A stretch of DNA of 64,000 nt from CAIWHR01 sp963786625 (GCA_963786625.1 CAWAZS010000014.1:868001-932000), one strand, 5' to 3'. Positions 40,001 through 50,302 are shown, counted from the stretch's first letter. Numbers and translations: made by a program. The notes: generated by a model from the letters alone, not told the origin.

Positions 40001-41196
40001 TCACCGCTTCGGCAGGCGCTGCGCGATCTCCGCGACCAGCCGTCGCGCCAGCGCGAGCTTTTCCATCCGCGGCATCGGATGCGCGCCCGCATCGTCGAAA
40101 AGCGTCACTGCGTTGTCGTCGCTGCCGAACGCGTCCTGCGCCCGATTGGCGATGATCAGCGGCAATTTCTTGCGCCTGCGCTTCTCCTCGGCGTTGTGCT
40201 CGACATCGTCGGTTTCCGCGGCGAAGCCGACGCAGTACGGCGCATCGGGCCGCGCGGCGACGGTTGCGAGGATGTCGACCGTTGGCGTCAACGCGATCGC
40301 CAGCGGCGCGCTGCGTCTTCTTGATCTTCGTCTTCGACGGCGCCACCGGCGTGTAATCGGCGACGGCGGCGACGGCGACGAAGGCGTCGACGCCATGCGA
40401 GGTTCGCGTCGACCGCAGCGGCCATCTCGGCGGCGCTGGTGACGTCGATGCGCGTGACGCCTGCTGGCGTCGCCCGGGACGTCGGCCCGCTGACCAGCGT
40501 CACCTCGGCCCCGGCCTCGGCGGCGGCCTGCGCGAGCGCGAAGCCCATCTTGCCCGAGCTGGTGTTGGTGATGCCGCGCACCGGATCGATCGCCTCGAAC
40601 GTCGGACCGGCGGTGAGCAGCACGCGTCGCCCCGCGAGGTCCTTCGGTTGCGCCCACGCGACCACCGCCGCGAAGATCTCCTCGGGCTCGAGCATGCGGC
40701 CCTCGCCGGTCTCGCCGCAGGCCTGGTCGCCGCTGCCCGGGCCGAGCACGACGACGCCGTCGGCGACGAGGCGCGCGACGTTGCGCCGGTTCGCGGCGTT
40801 CGCCCACATCTGCCGATTCATCGCGGGCGCCACGAACAACGCGCAGTCGCGCGCCAGCGTGAGCGTGGAGAGCAGGTCGTCGGCGTGGCCGTTGGCGATC
40901 TTGGCGAGAAAATCCGCCGACGCGGGCGCCACGACGATGGCGTCGGCGCCGCGCGAGAGATTGATGTGGCCCATGCCGTTGTCCGCGCCGGAGGCCCAGA
41001 GATCGGTCTGCACCGGCCGGCCGGACAGCGCCTGCAGCGTCAGCGGCGTGATGAAGCGGCAGGCGGCGGCGGTCATGAACACGTCGACGCCGATGCCGGC
41101 CTTCACGAACAGCCGCGTGAGCTCTGCGGCCTTGTACGCGGCGATGCCGCCGGTCAGGCCGAGCACGATCCTCGATAGCGGCTTGGAGTCCATCAT
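40001..41196 (-). CDS. coaBC: Bifunctional phosphopantothenoylcysteine decarboxylase/phosphopantothenate--cysteine ligase (two frameshifts)
   Basis: Two successive steps of coenzyme A synthesis. The CoaC half opens RIVLGLTGGIAAYKAAEL and has the catalytic His in GHINLSRGADAIVVAPAS, PAMNRQMWANAANRRN and ACGETGEGRMLEPEEI. The CoaB half starts at RRVLLTAGPTFEAIDPVRGI with NTSSGKMGFALAQAA and YCVGFAAETDD. Extra bases near 40400 and 40310 break the second half; correction gives 397 residues. It precedes dut on the same strand and is divergent from radC. As an essential gene its breaks are probably sequence errors. Confidence 0.92.
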
Positions 41197-41296
41197 CCCA
41201 ATGGCGAATGCGCGCACGACGGCGCGAAGTTTACACTGCCCCGGACTCGCATGCTTGGCGAACGTCGCCCGGACACGCGATCGGGAGTGCCTCGAA

Positions 41297-41981
41297 ATGG
41301 ACGGTACGCGCATCCATGACCGGCCGAAGGACGAGCGGCCGCGCGAGCGCCTGCTGGCGCGCGGGCCCGCGGCGCTTTCCGACGCCGAGCTCGTGGCGCT
41401 GCTGCTGCGCACCGGCACCGGAGGCAGCAGCGCGCTCGACGTCGCGCGTGACCTCATCGAGCGCTTCGGCGGTGTCGCGGGCCTGCTGGCAGCGTCGGTG
41501 AGCGAGGTCGCCGCGGTACGCGGCGTCGGGCCGGCCAAGGGTGCCGAACTCGCGGCCGTCGTCGAGCTTGCCCGGCGGTCACTTGCCCAGGAGGCTCGCG
41601 TCGTGCGACGCGCTTGCCTCGCCGCAGGCCGTCCGCGACTATCTGCGGCTGTCGCTTGCCGCGCGGCCGCACGAGGTGTTCGTCGGGCTCTATCTCGACA
41701 GCCAGAACCGGCTGCTTGCCGCCGACGAGCTCTTTCGCGGCACGCTGGCACAGACCAGCGTCTATCCCCGCGAGGTCGTGAAGGCGGCGCTCGCCCGCAA
41801 CGCTGCCGCGATGATCTTTGCGCACAATCACCCGTCGGGCGTCGCCGAGCCGAGTCGGGCGGACGAGTTGCTCACCCAGGCGCTGAAACAGGCGCTGGCG
41901 CTCGTCGACATCCGCACTCTCGACCATTTCGTCGTCGCCGGCGGTCGGCTCACGTCGTTCGCGGAGCGAGGGCTGCTTTGA
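41297..41981 (+). CDS. radC: RadC family JAB-domain protein (one frameshift)
   Basis: Putative Zn-dependent deubiquitinase-like/JAMM protein of unclear role; a direct function in DNA repair is not supported for this family. The N-terminal helix-hairpin-helix part reads RPRERLLARGPAALSDAELV and ALLLRTGTGGSSALDVARDL. After an extra G near 41600 the JAB domain follows, with FVGLYLDSQNRLLAADELFR and the metal motif FAHNHPSGVAEPSRAD. Corrected length is 227 residues (family about 224). It is divergent from coaBC. Confidence 0.9.
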
Positions 41982-41983
41982 CC

Positions 41984-42037
41984 GTGGGGCCGCCTTCAGG
42001 CGGCTCGCCGTCGCGTCCGGCTGAAGCCGGACCCACG
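41984..42037. repeat. Extragenic palindrome, family 2, two modules downstream of radC
   Basis: Module A (GTGGGGCCGCCTTCAGGCGG, 41984-42003) is followed by module B (GTCCGGCTGAAGCCGGAC plus CCACG, 42015-42037). On the opposite strand the same two modules appear at 54064-54114 in the other order. It lies two bases after the radC stop and may act as a 3' hairpin. Confidence 0.7.
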
Positions 42038-42074
42038 TCGGCGCGATGCCGGATGCAGGTGAGGCGCTAAGCGC

Positions 42075-42104
42075 TTGAATGCCGACCGGAATTCGCGCTA
42101 TAAT
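42075..42104 (+). promoter_or_regulatory. Sigma-70 promoter of rpmB-rpmG
   Basis: TTGAAT (42075-42080), 18-base spacer, and a perfect TATAAT (42099-42104), 47 bases before the rpmB start. Strong promoters are expected for ribosomal protein genes. Confidence 0.65.
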
Positions 42105-42150
42105 GCCCGACTTTGCACAAGCGTAGCCTTGGAACCCGAAGGAGCGAGCG

Positions 42151-42388
42151 ATGGCTCGAGTCTGTCAGATCACCGGTAAGGCCCCCATGGTGGGCAACAA
42201 CGTCTCGCACGCCAACAACAAGACCAAGCGGCGCTTCCTGCCCAACCTGCAGCGACGCAAGTTCTGGGTGGAAAGCGAGAACCGCTGGATCAGGCTGCGG
42301 CTGACCAACGCCGGCGCTGCGGACCATCGACAAGAACGGCATCGACGTCGTGCTCGCGGATTTGCGCGCCCGCGGCGAGCGCATCTAG
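42151..42388 (+). CDS. rpmB: 50S ribosomal protein L28 (one frameshift)
   Basis: Structural protein of the large ribosomal subunit. The N-terminal part MARVCQITGKAPMVGNNVSH and RRKFWVESENRWIRLRLTNA is standard L28. An extra G near 42322 then shifts the frame; in the next frame the end is TIDKNGIDVVLADLRARGER, as expected, stopping at 42388. Corrected length is 78 residues. AAGGAG lies before the ATG. Because L28 is normally needed for growth, the break is best read as a consensus error. Confidence 0.95.
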
Positions 42389-42409
42389 ATCCGCCGAAGG
42401 AGCCCGACC

Positions 42410-42565
42410 ATGCGTGAAAAGATCAAGCTCGAATCCTCGGCCGGCACCGGCCACTTCTACACGACGATGAAGAACAAGAAGCTGATGCCGGAGAAGATGG
42501 AGATCAAGAAGTTCGATCCCGTCGCCCGCAAGCACGTCATGTACAAGGAGACGAAGCTCAAGTGA
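42410..42565 (+). CDS. rpmG: 50S ribosomal protein L33
   Basis: A 51-residue ribosomal protein with the typical MREKIKLESSAGTGHFYTT start and ARKHVMYKETKLK end. It lacks the paired zinc cysteines, so it is the Zn-independent (C-minus) form. The gene is 21 bases after rpmB, with AAGGAG before the ATG, and is followed by a strong terminator. The frame is intact. Confidence 0.96.
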   Translation: MREKIKLESSAGTGHFYTTMKNKKLMPEKMEIKKFDPVARKHVMYKETKLK

Positions 42566-42655
42566 CCCGCGTCCGTGTCCGGCAGCCGCGTCGCGCGGCG
42601 ACCGGCATGGCAGACGAGGTGATCCGGGCCGTTCACCGACAACGGATTCGCCCAG

Positions 42656-42686
42656 GAAAAAGCCCGCCGATCGGCGGGCTTTTCGT
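42656..42686. terminator. Bidirectional terminator between rpmG and the desaturase gene
   Basis: Perfect 20-base palindrome AGCCCGCCGATCGGCGGGCT (42661-42680) flanked by GGAAAA on the left and TTTTCG on the right, so it can serve both convergent transcripts. Confidence 0.8.
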
Positions 42687-42734
42687 CGTGGTGCCGCCGC
42701 GCGGCGGCACCGCTGCAATGCCGGCGAAATCCCG

Positions 42735-43946
42735 CTACGCGTAGCGCTTGAGCTGCACCGAAAATTGCTCGAGCGGCGCGATGCCCGACGCCTCGGCGCG
42801 CCGGCACCAGTCCTGCAGCCTGGCGAGCAGCTGCTCGCTCGAATCGGTCGAGCGCTCCCACAGCGCGTTGAGCTCCTGGCGCATCGCGTAGATGGTCGAG
42901 AGCGCGTTGCTCTTCTCCATCGCCCTGGCGAGCGTCACGCGCTCGCGCTCGCGCAGCGCGCTGACCGTGTCGCCGGACAGCCAGCGCTTGAGCCGCCGCA
43001 TGCTGGGCACGTCGCTGAACTCGCCGCGGCCCGCCCGCTCGCGCAGTCGGGCGAGCTCCCCGGCGCAGGTTTCCTTGAGCGTGCGCGCGTACGCCGTGGC
43101 GACCGCGTAGCGGTTCGCGATCACCGCCTGCAGGGTGACGACATCCGGGACCGGCTTGCTTGCGGGCACGACGCGCAGCGTCGGCGCGACCTTGCGCACC
43201 GTGGCCAGCCCGAGCATTTCCAGGCTGCGGATGTAGGCCCAGCCGAGATCGAATTCGTACCAGCGCGACGACAGCTTCGCCGACGTTCCGTACGCGTGGT
43301 GGTTGTTGTGCAGCTCCTCGCCGCCGATGAGGATGCCCCAGGGCACGATGTTGGTCGAGGCGTCGGCCGACGGGAAATTGCGATAGCCCCAGTAGTGACC
43401 GATGCCGTTGATGATGCCGGCGGCCGTGACCGGAATCCACGCCATCTGCACCGCCCAGATCGTGAGTCCGGGGGCGCCGAACAGCATCAGATTCACCACC
43501 AGCATCAGGCCGACGCCTTCCCACGAAAAGCGCGTGTAGACGTTGCGCTCCATCCAGTCGTCCGGCGTGCCGCGGCCGTATTTCTCGATCGTCTCCGCGT
43601 TCTTCGCCTCGGCCCGGTAGAGCTCGGTGCCGCGCCAGAAGACGGTCTTGATCCCGCGCGTCTGCGGACTGTGCGGATCGTCCGGCGTTTCGACTCGCGC
43701 GTGGTGCTTGCGGTGAATGGCGACCCATTCCTTGGTGACCATGCCGGTCGTGAGCCACAGCCAGAACCGGAAGAAATGGCTCACCGAAGGGTGCAGGTCG
43801 AGCGCCCGGTGCGCCTGCGCGCGGTGCAGGAAGATCGTCACGCAGGCGATGGTGACGTGCGTCACGGCGAGCGCGACGACGACGTAGCCCCACCACGGAA
43901 GCGGCATCAGGCCGTGCGCGGCGAAGGCGAGAAGATCGAATGGCAT
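42735..43946 (-). CDS. Acyl-CoA/fatty acid desaturase with an ISL3-transposase-like C-terminal extension
   Basis: Membrane di-iron desaturase of the DesA/stearoyl-CoA type, 403 residues and intact. The three histidine boxes are FLHRAQAHRALDLHPS, WVAIHRKHHARVETPDDPHS and GEELHNNHHAYG. Four hydrophobic segments are in the right places. Residues from about 310 (RRLKRWLSGDTVSALRER) to the end (LQDWCRRAEASGIAPLEQFS) form a soluble helical extension that resembles the C-terminus of ISL3-family transposases. I recall this arrangement from other proteobacterial desaturases. Probably introduces a delta-9 double bond into membrane acyl chains. Confidence 0.9.
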   Translation of the reverse strand: MPFDLLAFAAHGLMPLPWWGYVVVALAVTHVTIACVTIFLHRAQAHRALDLHPSVSHFFRFWLWLTTGMVTKEWVAIHRKHHARVETPDDPHSPQTRGIKTVFWRGTELYRAEAKNAETIEKYGRGTPDDWMERNVYTRFSWEGVGLMLVVNLMLFGAPGLTIWAVQMAWIPVTAAGIINGIGHYWGYRNFPSADASTNIVPWGILIGGEELHNNHHAYGTSAKLSSRWYEFDLGWAYIRSLEMLGLATVRKVAPTLRVVPASKPVPDVVTLQAVIANRYAVATAYARTLKETCAGELARLRERAGRGEFSDVPSMRRLKRWLSGDTVSALRERERVTLARAMEKSNALSTIYAMRQELNALWERSTDSSEQLLARLQDWCRRAEASGIAPLEQFSVQLKRYA

Positions 43947-44101
43947 CGGGAATTTCCTGTCGTGGGCCGCGGCACATCGCCTCGAGCCCGTTGGTCGTAA
44001 ACGGCGGATTGTACGCGAAAACGGACCTGCGCGCCGAAAAATGCCGACTTTGTTCTTCATAATCATGGTGTTGGCGACGGCCGCCCGGTCGCCGCGGCAG
44101 C

Positions 44102-45420
44102 TCAGCCGGCGGGGCCCGCCGGGTCCGGTCCCGGGGACGCGGCGGCGACCCGATCCGGCAGGCCGACGACGCGCAACTCGCGTTGCGGGTGGGGAATGTG
44201 GATGCCGTTCGCGCGGAACGATCGCAGGATGGTCTGGTTGAGCGCGCTGCGCAGGTTGAGCTGGCCGTTCTGCGGGTCGTTGATCCAGACCCCGAGCTCG
44301 AGGTCGATTCCGCGCTCGGCGAACTTGACGAGGAAAGCCATCGGCTCGTTGGGAGCTGCCTTGAGGACGCGCGGCTCGGCGCGGCGCGGCCTCTTCCATC
44401 AGCCGCAGCGCCAGCTCGACATCGCTGTCGTGGCTCACCTGCACAGGGAGGGCCATGCGGATTTCGCGGTTCGAATACGTGTGGTTGAGCACCGTCGTCG
44501 TGACCAGCGTTTCGTTCGGCACGATCGCCTCGACGCCGTCGAGTCCGCGGATGACGACATAGCGCGCCGTGACCTTGGCGACGACGCCGAACCGGTTGTC
44601 CACGGTGATCGTGTCGCCGAGCCGGATCGACCGGTCGAGCAGGATGGTGAAGCCCGGCGATGTAGTTGCTCGCGAGCTTCTGCAGGCCGAGACCGATGCC
44701 CACGCCGAGCGCGCCGCCGAACACGGTCAGCAACGTGAGATCGATGCCGACCGCCTGCAGCGCGATCAGCACGCCGACGACGAGCAGCGCCGCGCGCAAC
44801 GAGCTTGCTCACGACGGCGCGGACGCTGCTGTCGAGCTGTCGCGGCCCCTTGCAGCCGCTGCTCGACGAGCCCCGACAGCCAGAGCGTGGCGGAGATGGT
44901 CACCACGACGACGACCGCGCCCTTCACCAGGTCGTACACCGAAACCTGCTTGCTGCCGATGGGCAGCGTCATCGCGTCGAGCTCGGCCCACAGTTCGGGC
45001 AGCACGCCGATGAAATGCAGCAGCACGATCAGCCAGATGGTGAACGCCGATGACGCGCTCGGACACGGGCAGCCACGCCGGCGTGCCGAACACCTCGTGC
45101 ATCGCGTAGACGAGCAGCCGGATCAGCGCCAGCGCGACCGTGAGCGGAACGGCGATCGCGAGGAAGAACGGCGGGTGCCAATGTCGGACGACCGCGAAGG
45201 CGACGAGCAGCAGCAGCAGCGTCACCAGCGGCAGGACCAGCCGGTTGACGCTGCCGAGGCCGACGCGGACCAGCCCGCTTCCGAGGCCGATTTCAGGCGC
45301 ACGCGGCGATCGAAACGCCAGCCGATCGCGAAACAGCCGACCACGATCGCGAGCTCGAGCCAGCCGGCGCCCGATGCGAGCGCGGTCTCGATGCGGCTGA
45401 AATCGATCGGTGGGAAGCAC
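44102..45420 (-). CDS. MscS family mechanosensitive ion channel (multiple frameshifts)
   Basis: Small-conductance mechanosensitive channel, pieced together from three frames, about 435 residues. The N-terminus has several hydrophobic segments (LVLPLVTLLLLLVAFAVV; DLVKGAVVVVVTISATLWL). The pore-lining TM3 and beta-domain start read LTVFGGALGVGIGLGLQKLA and SNYIAG, then DNRFGVVAKVTARYVVIRGL and VEAIVPNETLVTTTVLNHTY. The alpha/beta vestibule region ends LRSFRANGIHIPHPQRELRV. At least five single-base indels occur. A GTG at 45420 is the likely start. It is upstream of the desaturase gene on the same strand. Confidence 0.82.
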
Positions 45421-45485
45421 GCGGGAAGTCTACCGGATAGCGACTTCCGGCCGGGTCGGCGCGCGGCGGCCGCGGTTGCGGCGGA

Positions 45486-46115
45486 TCAACGCGGGCCTCG
45501 CGGCTTTGTCGTCACGGGCACGCCATCCCCGGTCCAGCGCTGCGCCTTGACCTGGAGGCGCCGGAAGTAGGCGCGATATGCGCGAGCGACCTCCGGGTTG
45601 TCGCGGAACATCACGATGTTCTCGGCGTTCCTCTTCTGCGCGGCGAGCGTGAAGTTGTAGCTGCCCGTGATCGTGGTGGCGTGCGGGCCATCGGCGTCGA
45701 TGATCATCACCTTGTTGTGCGCGGCGCCGAAATTGCCGTCGACCCAGACCGCGATGCCCTCGCGTGCCAGCGCCGGCACCACGCTCTGCGGCAGTTCCAG
45801 CGTCTGGCCGCGGTCGGCGATGAGCTCGACCCGGACGCCGCGCTGATGAGCCGCGGCAAGCGCCCGCGAGATCCGCGGATGCGTGAACGCGTAGGCGAGC
45901 ACCAGCACCTCGCGCTCGGCCGCGGCGATGGCGGCGATGATCGACGCGTCGATGGCATCGCCGGGGGTGAACGCGAGCTCGACGGTGCCCGCCGCCGCCA
46001 ACGCGGGGGTCCCGGCCTGCGCCGTGGCTGACGCCGCGGACACCGCCAGCGCGACGAGCGCGCCGGCGATCGCCTGCCCGATCTTCCGCCCAGCGGCCGC
46101 GCGTGCGGCGTGCAT
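45486..46115 (-). CDS. Phospholipase D-like (Nuc/HKD family) secreted nuclease
   Basis: A 209-residue protein with an N-terminal signal/anchor (IGQAIAGALVALAVSAASA) and one HKD motif in AAHNKVMIIDAD, followed by ITGSYNFTLAAQKRNAEN. This single-HKD layout matches Nuc-type endonucleases, which work as dimers in the periplasm. The start ATG overlaps the rsmB stop by one base (TGATG). The frame is intact. The true substrate (DNA or phospholipid) is not certain. Confidence 0.88.
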   Translation of the reverse strand: MHAARAAAGRKIGQAIAGALVALAVSAASATAQAGTPALAAAGTVELAFTPGDAIDASIIAAIAAAEREVLVLAYAFTHPRISRALAAAHQRGVRVELIADRGQTLELPQSVVPALAREGIAVWVDGNFGAAHNKVMIIDADGPHATTITGSYNFTLAAQKRNAENIVMFRDNPEVARAYRAYFRRLQVKAQRWTGDGVPVTTKPRGPR

Positions 46116-47382
46116 CACGCGGTTCGCGTGAGCACGGCGGCGAAGAAGCCGTCGCAGCCGTGGCGGTGCGGGAGGAGCTTCAGCGTCGGCCCGGTGTCGA
46201 GCGCGATGCCGGCGCGGGCCAGCTCGCCGGCGGCATCGACCGGCGCGAACTCCGGGTGCGTCGGCGAGGAACGCCTCGACGATCGCCTCGTTTTCCTCGG
46301 CGAGCACGCTGCAGGTCGCGTAGACGAGCCGGCCGCCCGGCTTGACCAGCGTCGCCGCCGCGGCGAGGATCGCGCGCTGCTTCGCGGCGAGCTCGGCGAG
46401 CCGCGGACTCGCGGCTGGCGCCACTTGAGGTCGGGGTTGCGCCGCAGCGTGCCGAAGCCGGTGCACGGCGCGTCGACCAGCACGCGGTCGATCTTGCCGG
46501 CGAGGCGCTTGACCTTGGCGTCGCGCTCGTGCGCGATCGAGCTGCGGGTGCACGTTGGACAGGCCCGAACGCGCGAGCCGCGGCTTCAGATTGGCGAGGC
46601 GCCTGTCGACGACGTCGAACGCGTAGAGCCGGCCCTGCGAGCGCATCAGCGCGCCGAGCAGCAGCGTCTTGCCGCCGGCGCCGGCGCAGAAGTCGACGAC
46701 CATGTCGCGACCGCTTCGGCGCGACCAGGTAGCCGACGAGCTGGCTGCCTTCGTCCTGCACCTCGATCGCGCCCGTCGACGAACAGCGGGTGCCGCGCGA
46801 GCGCCGGCCGTCCGGCGACGCGCAGGCCGAGCGGCGAATACGGCGTGGGCTCGGCGGCGATGCCGGACGCCGCGAGCGCCGCGCGCGCGGCATCGCGCGT
46901 CGGTCTTCAGCGGATTGATCCGCAGGTCGAGCGGCGCCGGCGACAGCCATGCGCGGGCGAGCGCCTCGCGCTCGACGTCGCCGTAGGCGTCGCCGAGCCG
47001 CTCCCACAGCCAGTCGGGCAGGTCGGCGGCGACGGCGGGCGCAAGCGGCGTCGCGAGGCGCGACTTGAAGGCGCGCAGCCAGTCGGCGTCGGCCTCGTTC
47101 AGCGCACGGCCGAGCTCGCGCACGCTGAGGCCCAGCTCGCGCACGACGACGGCGAGCGCCAGCTGCGCGGGTGCGTCGGTCTCGCGCGAGCACCTCGAGC
47201 GAGCGCCGTCGGCGCAGCCACGCGAACACGCCGTCGGCGACGAAGCGCGCGGTCCTGCTGCCCCATCGCGCGGGTGCCGCCGGAAGAACTGGTGCAGCAG
47301 CGGGTCCGCCGGGCTGCGTGAGCGGCCGCAGCTCGGCGATGGCCGCGGCGAGGCCCGCGATCTGGTTCGCGCGCGGCGTCAT
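46115..47382 (-). CDS. rsmB: 16S rRNA (cytosine-967-C5)-methyltransferase RsmB (multiple frameshifts)
   Basis: SAM-dependent methylation of C967 of 16S rRNA. The N-terminal NusB-like domain starts MTPRANQIAGLAAAIAELRP. The RsmB middle part reads LPDWLWERLGDAYGDVEREA and SPAPLDLRINPLKTD. The methyltransferase domain has VEVQDEGSQ-like IEVQDEGSQLVGYLVAP, VVDFCAGAGGKTLLLGALMR, the Cys motif LVDAPCTGFGTLRRNPDLKW and the nucleophile region VYATCSVLAEENEAIVEAFL. About seven single-base insertions break the frame. The stop/start overlaps with both neighbours (ATGA with DUF3108, TGATG with the PLD gene) are preserved. Confidence 0.88.
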
Positions 47383-48478
47383 TGCTGCGCGCAGCGCTTC
47401 GTCGACGCGGATCGAATCGAGCAGCGCCTCGAGGGTGCCGCGGTTGGTGTGGCGTGACGCGCATCTTCACCGGAACGTAGTGCAGCGACGGCGCGAGCCA
47501 GACGCAGCCGTCGGTCTTGCCGTCGTCGCTCCGGCGATGCCAGCGCTCGGTGTCGATCTCGCCCTGCGGCCACGCGATCGTCTCCTCCCCTTCGCGCGTC
47601 GATCGTGTAGCGGCTGACGCGGCGGGTCGTCGCCACGTTGACGTCTGCACCGTCGCTCGACCGGCGGCGAGAAGTAGGACTGCCACATCAGGGCGAGCGG
47701 GTCGAAGGTCGGCAGGTCGAGCGCCGCGGTCTTCTGCTCGTGCAGCGTGACGATGCCGGTCTCCCAGTCGAAGATGCGCGATCTCGCGCCGCTCGCGGCT
47801 GCCGCGCTCGACGGCGAATTCCTGCGGCTGCAGGCCGGTCGCGGTGATGAGGCCGCGGCTTTCGATCTTGCCCTGGCCCGCGCACGAACAGCGCGGCGAG
47901 ACCGTTGGCCTCGCCGACGGTCGCGATCCGATACTCGTTCGCCGCGTGCTCGAAGCGGTAGGTCGCTTCGCCGATCATGAAGCCCTGCGTGCCGAGGAAC
48001 GCCTTGTAGACGAGATCGACGCGCGGCGGCAGCGTCTTCGCCGGCGGTTCGGCGCGGGCGGCGCGTGCGGCCGCGGCGGCGACCGTCTCGGACGGCGGGC
48101 TCCGGACCCGTCGCGATGGCGCTCGGGCGTCGGCTCGATCGTCGCCGGCTTCCGGCGGCTCGGCTGCGGCGACCGGCGCGCGGCTCCGAGGCGGCTCCGG
48201 CGCGGCGGCCGGGGCGCGTCGCGCGCTTCGGCTTCGGCCGCGGCTTCGCCGCCGGCGCGGCAACCGGCATCGGCGGCGGCGGCATCTCGGTGATCGTCGC
48301 CTGCAGCGGCAGCGGCGTCCGGCGCCGTCGCGATCTCCACCGGCCACAGCGACACGCAAGGTGCACGGCGAGCGAGATGCGAGCGCGATGACGAGGCCCG
48401 CCGCCGGCGGCCGGGTCGACGAGCGCGGCCACGCGCCGGCGGACGTGCGGGCGGGCACGGATCGGCGTCGGCGCTCAC
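47379..48478 (-). CDS. DUF3108 domain-containing protein with Pro/Ala-rich N-terminus (multiple frameshifts)
   Basis: Predicted envelope protein. The first 130 residues include a hydrophobic anchor followed by a Pro/Ala/Arg-rich linker (MPPPPMPVAAPAAKPRPKPK), reminiscent of TonB-type spacers. The C-terminal DUF3108 beta domain reads VDLVYKAFLGTQGFMIGEAT, YRFEHAANEYRIATVGEANG, FDWETGIVTLHEQKTAALDL and VWLAPSLHYVPVKMRVT. Several single-base insertions interrupt it. The GTG start overlaps the purN stop (GTGA) and the stop overlaps the rsmB start (ATGA), so translation is coupled. The function of the family is unknown. Confidence 0.78.
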
Positions 48479-49192
48479 GGGAGTCGGGAGTCGACGTCGG
48501 TTCCGATCGGCGGCGCGGCACGGTTCCGGCAGTCGGCGGCCGAGGGGCACTTCGAGCGCGTGCCGCGGCACGAGCTCATCCTTAACGCGGACCCGGCGCC
48601 CCGCGATGACGAGCCGGCCCTCGCAGAACGCCCGCACCGCCGCCGGCAGCAACCGGTGCTCGACCGCCAGCACGCGCGCGGCGAGCGACGCCTCGTCGTC
48701 GCCGTCGTGCACCGGGACCGCGCCCTGCGCGACGATCGGCCCGTGGTCGAGGTCCGCGGTCACGAAATGGACGGTGCAGCCGTGGATGCGCACACCGTCG
48801 GCCAGCGCGCGGCGGTGCGTGTGCGAGGCCCGGATACGACAGGCAGCAGCGACGGATGGATGTTGAGCATCCGGCCCTCGTAGCGCTCGACGAACGCGGG
48901 GCCGAGGATGCGCATGAACCCCGCCAGCACGACGAGGTCCGGGCTCCGCCGCGTCGATCGCCTCGCGCCAGCGCGGCGTCGAAGGCGTCGCGGTCGGCGT
49001 AGGCCGATGCGTCGAACGACGGCCGTCGCGACGCCATGCGCGGGCGGCGATCGTCGAGCCCGCGGCATCCGGCCGATTGCTGATGACCGCGGCGATCGTC
49101 CCGGCGAGCGCGCCGTCGCGCTCGGCGGCGAGGAGCGCGGCGAGATTCGAGCCGCGGCCCGAGATCAGCACGGTGACGCGCGGAATCGCCAT
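48475..49192 (-). CDS. purN: Phosphoribosylglycinamide formyltransferase (multiple frameshifts)
   Basis: Third step of purine synthesis, using 10-formyltetrahydrofolate. The N-terminus is VTVLISGRGSNLAALLAAER with ISNRPDAAGSTIAA. Later fragments in other frames are LVVLAGFMRILGPAFVERYE, MLNIHPSLLPVVSG (catalytic Asn and His), GVRIHGCTVHFVTADLDHGP and IVAQGAVPVHDGDDEASLAA. The end is RHALEVPLGRRLPEP plus a short tail. At least five indels are present. It starts 8 bases after the purM stop. Confidence 0.9.
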
Positions 49193-49200
49193 GCAGGGCG

Positions 49201-50302
49201 TCAGCCGTGCGGCCGACGGCGCTCGGCGCGACTACGACGACGACGGTGCCCGGCGCGCCGGCCGCGCGCGGCACGACGGTGCCGATCCGGATAGACGGAT
49301 TCGCCGGCCGCGGCGAGCAGCGCGCCTGCGCGCGGTCGGCGTGCCGCCGCGACGACGACGACCATGCCGATGCCGCAGTTGAACACGCGGTGCATTTCGG
49401 CGTCGGCGACGTTGCCCGCCCGCTGCAGCCAGTCGAAGATCGCGGGTCGCGGCCAGCGCGCCCGCTCGAGCGCGGGCGCCGATGCCGTCGCGGAAACATC
49501 CGGTGCGTGTTCTCGAGCAAGCCGCCGCCGGTGATGTGCGCCATGCCCTTGACGTCGATGCGCTGCAGCAGCGCGAGCACGGGCTTCACGTAGATGCGCG
49601 TCGGCTCGAGCAGCACCTCGCCCAGCGTGCGCGTCCCGGTCGACGCCCGCGAACGGCCTGCGCGAGATCGGCGCCGGCGACGTCGAGGATCCGGCGGATC
49701 AGCGAAAAGCCGTTCGAGTGCGGTCCGCTCGACGCGAGCCCGAGCAGCACGTCGCCGGCGGCGATGCCGCGTGCCGTCGATGGCCTTCGACTTCTCGACG
49801 ACGCCGACCGCGAAGCCGGCGAGGTCGTACTCGCCGGGACGAACGCGCTCGGCATGCTCGGCGGTCTCGCCGCCGATCAGCGCGCAGCCCGCCTGCTCGC
49901 AGCCCGCGGCGATGCCCTTGACGACATCGGCGGCGACGCCGACGTCGAGCCGCTCGCACGCGAAGTAGTCGAGGAAGAACAGCGGCTCGGCGCCCTGGAC
50001 GAGGATGTCGTTGACGCTCATCGCGACGAGGTCGATGCCGATCGTGTCGTGCCGGTCGAGCGCGAAGGCGAGCTTCAGCTTGGTGCCGACGCCGTCGGTG
50101 CCGGAGACCAGCACCGGCTCGCGATAGCGCTTCGGCAGCTCGATCAGCGCGCCGAAGCCGCCGATGCCGGCCAGCACCTCGGGCCGCATCGTCCGCTTCG
50201 CGAACGGCTTGATGCGCTCGACCAGCGCGTCGCCGGCATCGATGTCGACGCCGGCGTCGCGGTACGAAAGGGCGACGGGTGGGCGGAGCGGTGGATGGTC
50301 AT
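49201..50302 (-). CDS. purM: Phosphoribosylformylglycinamidine cyclo-ligase (multiple frameshifts)
   Basis: AIR synthetase, fifth step of purine synthesis. After MTIHRSAHPSP a missing base leads to SYRDAGVDIDAGDALVERIK. The main frame then carries EVLAGIGGFGALIELPKRYR, LVSGTDGVGTKLKLAFALDR, SVNDILVQGAEPLFFLDYFA and CALIGGETAEHAERVRPGEY. After a break near 49770 the next block is GDVLLGLASSGPHSNGFSLI. Six or more indels split the C-terminal half. It is divergent from hda, the order I know from many betaproteobacteria. Confidence 0.9.

Noticed and set aside
42735..43100. Insertion sequence of the ISL3 family
   Set aside because: Only a C-terminal resemblance inside an intact desaturase gene; no DDE catalytic part, no terminal inverted repeats and no target duplication.
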